This document shows, in pieces, positions 55,048 through 64,000 of a stretch of 64,000 nt of DNA (positions within the stretch are counted from its first letter, which is position 1; the number at the start of each line of letters is the position of its first letter). The DNA comes from Blastomyces gilchristii SLH14081 (Eukaryota; Ascomycota; Eurotiomycetes; Onygenales; Ajellomycetaceae), in assembly GCF_000003855.2 (NCBI RefSeq), contig NW_003101675.1, positions 984,888 to 1,048,887 on the forward strand. Reading direction: 5' to 3'. Both the position numbers and the translations under genes were made by a program. The notes under the pieces were generated by a model that saw nothing but the letters and a program-made list of their open reading frames with translations, was not told where the DNA came from and did not search any database.

Positions 55048-58000
55048 ATAAATATACAACAAAAATAATAAAAAAAGTTTAAAAACTCTTTAAAAATCAC
55101 ATTTATTCAAAATAATGTAGATAGAAACTCAAATTGCATTTATTCTTGTCTTTAAATTATATTTGAATAAAAAGTTGATTTTATACTACTTCAGAAACTG
55201 AATTTTAATACTGAGTAAAAATACATCATTTCTTATTCAAGCTACTACTGCTTTCTATCTCAAAAGTCTGAGATAAAGTCAAGAGTAGTGATCTATGAAA
55301 GAAAAAGATCAAGATATCAATTTAATCTCAGATTTAATATCATGTCTGACTCTGATATTCTAGTGAATGATATTATAGATAAAGAGAATGAGTTTGATAC
55401 TATACAGCTTATAAATATCTATAATGAGAAGTCATTGAAGAAAAATAACAATATCTGAACAATTAATAGAGAATTTCTGAATATAACTTCATTAAGAAAC
55501 TCTATAATTGTAGAAGATTTCAATACACATCATCTCTGATGAAATTCAGAATGCAAAAGAGCAGTAAGAGTATAGAATCTAATTAAATAAATCTTTGAGC
55601 ATTTAATAGATTTAGTTAACAAGTCTGATTAATAAACATTCTTTAGAAAAGATATGAAATAGAAATCTATTATAGATCTAATCTTCATATCATAAAATCT
55701 AATAAAAAAAAAACTTGTAAACTGATTTATTAATTTAAATGAGATATCAGAATCAGATCATGAGATTATTCAATTTAATATTGAACTAAGTGAAAAATAA
55801 ATGAGTGAAAACTTCATTCTCTCTAATCAGTTTAACTTTGAAAAAGCTGATTGAAAAGCAGTTGAAGAAAGTATAAAACTGTGAAAATCTGAAAAGCAGA
55901 GTGAGCTATATTGAAATCCTGATCAAGATATCTCAAATGAAATGCTTAAGAATAGAGTAAAGCTCATTATATCTATTATTCTAACAAGTGTTAGAGATAA
56001 TATTTCAAAGAGAAAGTCTTCTGAGTATTTCAAATCTTGATGAAATGAGAATATCACATCTAAAAGAAAACAATTAGCTACTACTAGAAGAGATTGAAAG
56101 AATGATATAATATCTAATAAAGAGTTCAAAACTGTTAGAAATGAATATTTTTCAGATATTAAAAGAGCTAAAACAGACTACTGAAATAAATTTCTTAAAG
56201 AAGCATAAGAAAAGAAAGTTTTTAAAGCTTTTAACTATACTAAAACAAGAAGTGTAGCAAAACTTTCAGTCTTAGAATATAAGTTTCAGAATGAATCATA
56301 TACAGTAAATTCTTTTGAGAAAAAATGTTAAGCTTTTATAAGAATTCTCTTTCAAAACTCATCAGATTCAGAGAAAGAGAAAGAGAATATATTACTTTAC
56401 AACTATATTAATGAAAATGATTGAGAATGGTCTGAGCTTATATAAAATAAATTAGAGTCAGCTATCTTCTCAAGTTCAGTTAAAACTGCTGCAGAGCCTG
56501 ATTCAATCAATCACTTGATTATTCAAAATATATACTTCTACTTAAAGAATGAATATTTTGAGCTCTTTTTCAATCTCTTGAAAAATGAATATCATTCTGA
56601 ATACTGGAGAGAAGTCACTAAAGTGATTCTTATAAAATTTAATAGAAAAACTTCAATTTCTAAGTTATATAGAGTAATATCTCTATTGAACTATCTAGAA
56701 AAGGTTTTAGAAAAGATAATAGCTACTCAACTATCTTTTATAAGCTCTATTAATAATTCTCTTTTATTCAGTGAATAAATAAGAGATGAAAAGCAATATT
56801 CTGCAATTGATACTGTTCTCTCAGTTGTTTATAATATTCAAATAGCAAAGTATGAAGATCTGATCTCAACTGCAGTTTTTATTAATATAAAAGAAGCATT
56901 TAATCATGTTTCAAAGTCAAAGTTAATTCAGACTTTGAAGATATTAAAACTGTCACTTTCTCTAATAAAGTGAGTTAACTGTTTTATATTTAAAAGAATC
57001 ATATAACTATTCTTTAATGAAATGAAATAAGACAAGACTGAGATAAAAATAGAAGTACTGTAAGAATCTTCAATCTCACTCATTTTATTTGTAATATACA
57101 CTGCATAACTATTCAAAAATAGAGATATGAAAATAGTGTGATCTCTGAGTTATATGAATGATATTGATCTAGTCTACAGCTTAAAAACAATCAGAGAGAA
57201 TTTGAAAGTGATTGAAAAAGCAGCAAAGAAAATCTTTGTTAGAGTAGATATCAATCAAATTCAATTTAATATGAATAAAACTGAGTTAATTCATTTCTTT
57301 TCTAGATTCAATAAGAAAGAACTATGCCTAACTCTTTTAAATAGAGAGATTAAACTCAGTTTAAATATTCAATGATTAGAAGTATGATTAAACTCCAAGT
57401 TGAATTTTAAATATCATATTCAACAAAGAACTATCAAGACACAAAGTCTATTAAATAATATAATCAGACTATGAAATACAGAGAGAGATCTATTCTTTCA
57501 GACTATGAGACAGTTATATATAGCCTGAGTTATCTCAGTAGCTGATTACAAAGTTCAAGATTAATGAAATAATCAAGAAAATTTCACTGAACTCTTTCAA
57601 AGTCTGTAAAACAGAGCTTTGAGAAGAATTCTGAGAGCATTCAAATCATCTTCTATTAAAGTAATTAAAGTTGAAGCTTCAATTCCTTCTTCTACTATTA
57701 GATTTGAAAAGGCCTGTATGAACTATACTCTGAGAGTTATAAAGATAAGCTTAAATTATATAATCAGAGAAAGAGTCTCTTCTTCATTTTCATCAATTAA
57801 CTCTGAAAATGAACTAGATTGAAATAGATTTCTTGATTGAAATGAAAATAATTCTTCAAAGAAAATGTTCTCTCAACTATACAGACTATGCTCACTGATT
57901 AAAGATTAATTTTCTTCTTTAAATATTGAAAAAGTTGATCATGAGAAGATATCTCTCTGAAGAGAAAAGCTTGAATCTCTTATAAACTTGTAAATAAGTG

Positions 58001-59005
58001 AACTATCTAAAGAAAAAGAATATGAACAGTATTTAAAGAGAATTTCTACAATCAATATAGAAGACTCTATTCTGATGTATTCAGATGACTTAAAAAATGA
58101 GAATTTGAATAGATTAGATACAGACATTACTTATACTGAAGATAATATCAATTCTATCTCAGATTTCTGAAATTTAGGCTGTGAATCTGAAGTCTTTGAT
58201 GCTGAACTATTTATAATAGTGAAAGCTTTCAAACTCATTCAAATAAAATCTCATAAAAGAGAAAATAGTTTAAAAGAGATATGAATATTCTCTGATAGTC
58301 AAGCTGCTTTAAAAAAGACTTAGAAATAGTCAGATTCATAATGATCAAATAAATCTTGAACTGATTTTAAACTCTGTTTTGAAAATTCAAAAGAGAAGAA
58401 TATCAAAGCTGATAATTCATCTGCACTGAGTTCCTGCTCATATGAATATTCATAGCAATGAATTGACTGATTCAGCTGTAAAAAAGAGTTCAGAATTAAG
58501 CAGATCTATTCAAAAAATAGTGTTCTGATCTTTTATAAAGAGAAAGATAAAAGAATCTTATTTAGATAAGTGAAATGAAAGCTGACAGAAACAAAAGAAG
58601 AGTATACATTATTCAAGATTTGAAATAAAACTCAAGTGAAAATCTTGTTTAATTCAATGTAAAAAGAAAATATTCTCATCTATAATATAGCTGAAACTAG
58701 AACATGACTATTTCAAATCTTATATGCAAAGATTTGATGATATATTTGATTCAATAGAATACTCATTCTGCAATATAAATGAGAATTCTGAGCATATTGT
58801 AATGCACTGTGCATTATACAATAGTCTCAGAGTCAGATTGAAAGAGAAGTATGATCTAAATCAATTAAATATGAGATTCTTATTCTCAACTGAGACAGGA
58901 ATTAAATACTTTGTAGACTTTCTATCAGAAACTCAAGCAGCTATAAGAAAATGACTAAATTCAGAAATATCTGAATATGAAGAGGAGGAAATTGATCAGA
59001 TATAG
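55048..59005 (+). pseudogene. LINE-2 ORF2 (endonuclease, RT, RNase H), inactive
   Basis: Collinear with LINE-1 ORF2 except for one extra A in a run near 58313, which shifts the frame inside RNase H. The start ATG has become ATA (55048). Many more stops than LINE-1. The endonuclease Ser-Asp-His is kept here (LINE-1 has Ser-Gly-His). The RT box reads Tyr-Met-Asn-Asp (57151-57162), losing one catalytic Asp. Open pieces remain at 56515-56778, 57154-57375, 57619-57822 and 58724-58954, the last holding the C-terminal Cys/His motif. Confidence 0.88.
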
Positions 59006-59899
59006 TCTGTTAAAACAGCTATATACTATCTTTTAATAATTTGTTTTATTATAGTCTCTCTTTACTTTACTTTTTCTTTCTATTCTTTTCTATCTATCTA
59101 TTTAATATGTCTATCTTTAAGACTGTGTTCTCTTTTCTTTTGTCATGATATTGTCAAATGATTTCAAAGTATCAGAAGATGTTAAAATACTTCAATTTAT
59201 AAACAGTTTTTATATTCTGAGCTGAAATTTTCTGATTTTGCATATCTGAAATTGATGAATGTATAATAGTTAACTTTATAGATATAGGAAAAACCCTGAG
59301 AACTAAAAGTTCTCAGGTAGATATCATAGTCTCTGACTGCATACATCTATAATTGAAGAATAATAATAATAATAATAAGTAATAAAAACTGAGAATCTAT
59401 TCTTATAATAAGCAGAGTATAAGAACTCAGACCTGAGAACTGAGAGACTTATAAGAATTATTTTTGAATTATAAGATCTCTCTGAAATCTGAAGAAGATT
59501 TACAGAAACTGTGATTATCACAGATATCACAGATAATATATACTTAAAACTTGTATAACTTTAAAGACACAATTCACACATAGCTGTCTGTGAGTCAGGT
59601 TTATACTTTCAATCAGTGTTGATAGACTTACTTACAGAGATAGAATCAGTTAATGCTGTAGAGTTCATTAGAGAAGACAAGCTCATCTATATAATAACTT
59701 TGTAAATATCTGAGGACTTTACAGTCATGAAAACTGAGCTTTAAATATCACAGAAATACTGGGATCTTACAGAGATGTTTAGCTCAGTAAAGATAGCTGA
59801 GCTTTCATCTTACTGTGAGAAGAATCTAATAATAGATTTAATAGAAGAGTAGAAACTCTTCTAGAAACTAATTTATAAGCTCTTTCACTATGAGACAGA

Positions 59900-60960
59900 G
59901 ATCTTATAAATCTATGTAAAGAAGAATCTGAAGAATAACTTCATCTAATCTTTACAGATCTTCACAGAAGCCTCTGTAATATTTATAAAGAAGAAGAATA
60001 AAGATCTTGAATTATGTATTAACTACTGTGATCTGAACTTCAAGATAATAAAGAGTCACTATTCTCTGTCTCTGATTGAGAATGTAATCAACTATCTTAC
60101 AGAAGCTGTCATATTCACATAACTGAATATAATTAATGTATATACATAGCTGTGAATACAGTCTGAGAATGAATAAAAGACTGTCTTTAGAACTGTGCTG
60201 AGATTATTTGAATATCTAGTAATATCTTTTGATTTAACTAATATTTCTGCAGTATTTCAGTCTTTCATTAATAAAATACTTCATATATATCTGAATGTCT
60301 TTGTAATAATATATCTAGATAATGTGATAATGTACTCTGTGAAGAGAAAAGAACACACTGAGTATATATGAAGTGTATTGAAGATTTTAAATAAGATAGA
60401 ACTGTATATTAAGCTTATAAAGTGTAACTTCAGTGCTCATCAGATTAATTTTCTAGAATATATAATTATTACAGATGATATTCAGATAAAATCTTTATAA
60501 ATTGAGACTATTCTATCTATCATGACTGAAGTTAACTAGTATTCATGAGATTCAGATCTTTCTGAGCTTTGTGAATTTCTATAAATGATTTATCTTTGTA
60601 TTTATAAGAATCTTCTTGACTCTTACAGACATGCTGAAGAATGAAAATAAGAAGAAGTCATTCTATAAATAAAGAATGAAAAGAGTGTTAAGAAGAGAGA
60701 GCTGTGAGAACTTTCTTACTTCAGAAACTTATAGAGTCTTTGTAAGATTGAAATAGATATTCACAGATACAGTGATACTGTTTCATTTTAATTTCTTACT
60801 CTTAATCAGATTAAAGACAGATATCTTCTTCTTTATAATTTCAGAAATAGTCTCATAACTACAGTTAAATAAGAACTGAGTTTCAGTGATCTTTTTCTCA
60901 CAGAAGATGCAACTCATGAAGATCAACTATAATATTTATAATCAGAAGCTTCTTATAATA
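59900..60960 (+). pseudogene. A2 reverse transcriptase and RNase H
   Basis: Reads Leu-Cys-Ile-Asn-Tyr-Cys-Asp-Leu-Asn, Thr-Val-Phe-Arg-Thr...Phe-Glu-Tyr-Leu-Val, and Ile-Tyr-Leu-Asp-Asn-Val-Ile-Met-Tyr-Ser. These fit the Ty3/gypsy RT order, with the second catalytic Asp changed to Asn. Then come Glu-His-Thr-Glu-Tyr and Phe-Leu-Glu-Tyr-Ile-Ile. RNase H follows at about 60700-60960, badly degraded. Confidence 0.75.
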
Positions 60961-61599
60961 GTGAAATTCTTTTATCACTGATAGCACTACTTTGAGAATC
61001 TTGTAACAGTGATTACTATTAGAACTGATTATAATAGCTTATAACAGTTTACTTCAATTAAGAAACTCTCACAGTAGCAGATCTGCTAAGCTCAGAGACT
61101 GAGTAAGTTCTGATTCAAGATAGAGTATATTAAGAGAATCAAGAACTCAGTAGACAGATTCTCTCACAGATCTGACTATATTAAGAAGATCAGAGTAACA
61201 GATATAGAGAGACTAGAGAAGATAGAAAAGCTTCACAGAATACTTAAACTGAGTGTTATAAAGAGATTGACTGAAGAGTCTCTCAAGTCTCTGTGAGAGA
61301 AGAGAGAAGAGAGAGAGAAGAAGTCTGTATAACTACTCTCTATAATACTGAGAGTCAACACTCTGAGAATCTCTGTAAGAATTCTTCAAAAGAGTATCTA
61401 TAATCTGAAGAGTTTGCAGACTTTGAGAAGCACTGCAGAAGATCTGATATAAGAAGAAACAGAGTATAAGTCTTTATAAGATCTTCTATTCAGATTGTCT
61501 GAACTGTAACTGAAGAATGAATATACTCAGTATATTCAGAAACTGCTTATAACAGGAATCAACTCTACAGAAATAAAGAATTAAAGAGACTTAAATAAT

Positions 61600-62340
61600 C
61601 TCTTATAAAGAGAGAACTGAATTTATATATCTATGAATAAGTTTCTATACATTGAACTTATTAAAAAGTATCATGACTCTTCTCTAGCAGATTATTTTAC
61701 AGATACTAGAACTGATAAGTTACTTATAAGAAAATACTTCTGACTGAAGATATAAGAACTTGTGAAGAAGATAGTAAATTCTTATACTATTTATCAGAAT
61801 TTATAAGTAGTGCAGTTCAGATTATATAAAGAACTTACTTCTCTATTCATTCTACAGAAATCTTGAAAACAGCTAGAAATGAATATTCTTATGAGTCTCT
61901 CTGAAAGTAAGAACATATATAATATCTGTTTTAACAGTGTGCTGATAATAGTAGATTACTTCATTAAGATAACATACTTTATATTCATCTGTAAGAACTT
62001 AAAGTCAAAGAATTTGACTCATATCTTTGATCATAATATAATTCAGTTGCATGAATTGCTTATGAACATTATCTCAGACAGAGAATTAATCTTTATAGAG
62101 AAGTTCTGATCTGATCTGATAATTATACTGAAAATCTTATGAGATCTAAACATGACTTTTCATCAACAGATAGATGATCAGATAGAATATCTAATAAGTA
62201 TATTAAAATAGTATCTGTAGTACTTTATCAATTACAATCAGAATAACTAAGTGTATTAATTATCATTTATAGAGTTCATATATAATAACTTAAAACATGC
62301 TAGCACAGATAAAACTCTCTTTGAGATACTCACTGAAACT
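61600..62340 (+). pseudogene. A2 integrase core
   Basis: Open stretch 61879-62109 (76 codons) shows Val-Leu-Ile-Ile-Val-Asp-Tyr-Phe-Ile-Lys-Ile-Thr, His-Glu-Leu, and Ile-Ile-Ser-Asp-Arg-Glu (second catalytic Asp). Upstream, around 61600-61870, lies the degraded zinc-binding part. Confidence 0.8.
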
Positions 62341-62759
62341 TACTTATGAATAATCTTAATAGATCTGTGAGAGTACACTATAGAGTATGATAATGTCTGT
62401 GAATGAGCTGAGAGAATTCAGAATATTCAGGAGAAAGCCTGTAAATTCTTGAAAAAGACTTAAGAGTATCAGAAGAGATACTATGACTTTAAGTATATTA
62501 TAAAGAGTTTTAAGAAAGATGATAGAGTCTGACTGAATCTAGAAAATATTATGATACAGAGATTTAGTAAGAAGCTGAATCTCTTATAAACAGAGTCTTA
62601 TAAGATTATGAAGAAAGTTAGCTCACAGTTCTATAAATTAAAACTGTTATCTGAGTTATAGATATATAATGTTTTTCATATCTCTTTACTTTATAAATAT
62701 AAGAAATTCTCAGAAGAGAATTCTGTGATTTATCACTCTATTCACAAAGTACTAGAGAG

Positions 62760-62890
62760 TGAAAGAGAATATGAGATTAAAGAAATTATTGACTTAGAGA
62801 AGTGAGATTATAAACTCTGATTCAAGATTCAGTGATAAGAATATTCTGATAAGATGAATAAGTTCGCTTGAGAATCATCTGAGTAGATAA
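62760..62890 (+). pseudogene. A2 chromodomain
   Basis: Glu-Tyr-Glu-Ile-Lys-Glu-Ile-Ile-Asp, then Tyr-Lys-Leu, Phe-Lys-Ile-Gln...Glu-Tyr-Ser, with TGA at the expected Trp positions. The order matches the chromodomain consensus (Tyr-x-Val-Glu-x-Ile-Leu, Tyr-Leu-Val-Lys-Trp). Confidence 0.65.
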
Positions 62891-63390
62891 GACATGTGTG
62901 AAAGCTGAGACATAACTTTCATACTGTGAATTCTGATAAGTCAGAATAATGTAATCTTCACTAAGAATCTAATTGTAACAAAGACATTAACACTGTCATT
63001 TGTAAACTCTAGTCTACAAGATGATGAGTTTTTACTGAGATGAACAGTTCACGGTGTATGCAAAGAGAAGAAGAAATCATGTTCTTATTAAAGCTAAAAA
63101 TCAAAGAAAAAACAAAGAAAACTCACACTTATATTCTTAATATCTGCAACACTCAATCTCTCTGTGACTATTAATTCTCCTCTTCAAAGAAGCAGGGAGC
63201 ATTATGTCTGTGATACAGACAATTGTTGTATTTAATGTGAAAACTGTCAGAAATACACAAACTTCAGAAAAGCTGAATATCAGAGTATATACAGTTGCAG
63301 CAGAGTCTTGAGAGCTGGTCATCTATATATGTAATCAGATATTTCTTGCAAAGCTGTGTCTGCTTTCTCAGTTATACTGAAGTATTCAGC

Positions 63391-63632
63391 CTGAAAACAA
63401 TTGAGATACAGAGAGAGAGCTTATCTATTCAGATTAACTCTTATCACAAATTCATGACATTCACATTGTCTTAATTATCTGAATTTTACAGATATCTGAG
63501 AACTCATCTCTTATTGATAATGAAATTGCAGAAATGCACTGTGATGTGAGAACTGTTGATAGAGAATCTAGACATATTTGCATATATCTGATCAGAGATC
63601 ATGTGAGTAGAAGAGAAGTGATTATAGATCTG
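63391..63632. other. Unassigned segment between A2 3' end and the duplicated block
   Basis: About 240 bp without ORF, LTR or RNA signal that I can recognise. It may be the outer part of an A-family LTR, for which A1 offers no comparison because LINE-4 cuts it at 366. Confidence 0.4.
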
Positions 63633-64000
63633 TACTTATGAATAATCTTAATAGATCTGTGAGAGTACACTATAGAGTATGATAATGTCTGTGAATGAGC
63701 TGAGAGAATTCAGAATATTCAGAAGAAAGCCTGTAAATTCTTGAAAAAGACTTAAGAGTATCAGAAGAGATACTATGACTTTAAGTATATTATAAAGAGT
63801 TTTAAGAAAGATGATAGAGTCTGACTGAATCTAGAAAATATTATTATACAGAGATTTAGTAAGAAGCTGAATCTCTTATAAACAGAGTCTTATAAGATTA
63901 TGAAGAAAGTTAGCTCACAGTTCTATAAATTGAAACTGTTATCTGAGTTATAGATATATAATGTTTTTCATATCTCTTTACTTTATAAATATAAGAAATT
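63633..64000 (+). repeat. Near-identical direct repeat of 62341-62708
   Basis: 368 bp with three substitutions and no indel by eye against 62341-62708 (integrase C-terminus to pre-chromodomain). Period 1292 bp. The repeat is cut by the window edge, so its full length is unknown. Confidence 0.92.

Larger units (their letters stand above)
54409..59376 (+). mobile_element. LINE-2, 3' part (end of ORF1, ORF2, 3' UTR)
   Basis: Resumes exactly where 12951 stopped relative to LINE-1. Ends with AAT repeats at 59376, followed by the duplication AAGTAATAAAAACT (59377-59390). More mutated than LINE-1: where they differ, LINE-2 often has TA for CA or TG. Confidence 0.93.
59391..63390 (+). mobile_element. 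Element A2, right part: pol and 3' end
   Basis: Continues A2 from 10246. Order: protease/RT, RNase H, integrase, chromodomain, 3' region. It matches A1 inverted over its whole length to about 63390, where A1 ends at 367. No LTR could be defined. Many stops. Confidence 0.8.

Noticed and set aside
63137..63322. 61-codon minus-strand ORF near the A2 3' end
   Set aside because: Antisense to element A; the A1 equivalent is closed; no recognisable motif.
367..63390. Mitochondrial DNA or an alternative code with TGA read as Trp
   Set aside because: TGA at Trp sites coexists with TAA/TAG at Gln sites, retained TGG in less mutated parts, nuclear-type retrotransposons, and C-to-T differences between copies. 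Mutation explains it better.

Overview
The window looks like a transposon graveyard from a filamentous fungus, most likely a Pezizomycotina ascomycete. The lineage is inferred from a Tad1-type LINE, chromodomain Ty3/gypsy elements, short fungal-style introns and RIP-like mutation. I see no intact host gene. Almost every base can be assigned to a mobile element. Reading frames are usually free of indels but riddled with stops, mostly TGA where Trp (TGG) is expected. CpG and CpC/GpG are very scarce in element interiors, which is the mark of cytosine-to-thymine repeat-induced mutation on both strands.

The layout is a Russian doll resolved by target-site duplications (TSDs). The outer host is a chromodomain Ty3/gypsy element, family A. 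Copy A1 is on the minus strand (about 367-8870). Copy A2 is on the plus strand (about 9537-10246, continuing at 59391-63390). LINE-2 (10247-12951 plus 54409-59376) sits in A2. LTR element B (12957-54403, TSD CTAGT) sits in LINE-2. B contains a hAT DNA transposon, hAT-2 (17710-39779), and a second LTR element of its own family, C (40077-53634, TSD AAGTT). C contains a third Ty3/gypsy element, D (41149-48954, TSD GTTCT). hAT-2 contains another hAT copy in opposite orientation, hAT-1 (17954-26604, TSD AATGAAAC), which makes a giant interrupted palindrome. It also contains the only complete LINE, LINE-1 (30005-37645). hAT-1 contains a chimeric retro-insert (20980-23790) made of a tRNA-like head, a GC-rich body and a LINE 3' end. 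That insert in turn carries a tRNA-derived SINE (22921-23292). The deepest path is seven levels: A2, LINE-2, B, hAT-2, hAT-1, chimera, SINE.

A1 is broken by a 5'-truncated LINE (LINE-3, 2743-5282), a SINE (6029-6429), a 506-bp hAT MITE (8879-9384) beside its 5' end, and the 5' end of another LINE (LINE-4, 1-366). At the right edge about 370 bp of A2 is repeated at roughly 99% identity 1292 bp downstream, far fresher than any other repeat here.

Functional links: LINE-1 encodes a gag-like ORF1 with zinc knuckles and an ORF2 with endonuclease, reverse transcriptase and RNase H. Its AAT-repeat 3' end is shared with the SINE and the chimera, implying LINE-driven mobilisation of both. The hAT copies encode a transposase with recognisable catalytic and hATC regions plus a basic Cys-containing accessory protein, and their putative introns share a recurrent motif. 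Mutation is heaviest in element interiors and fades toward element edges; all three LTR pairs show this. All calls are by eye, with no database search.
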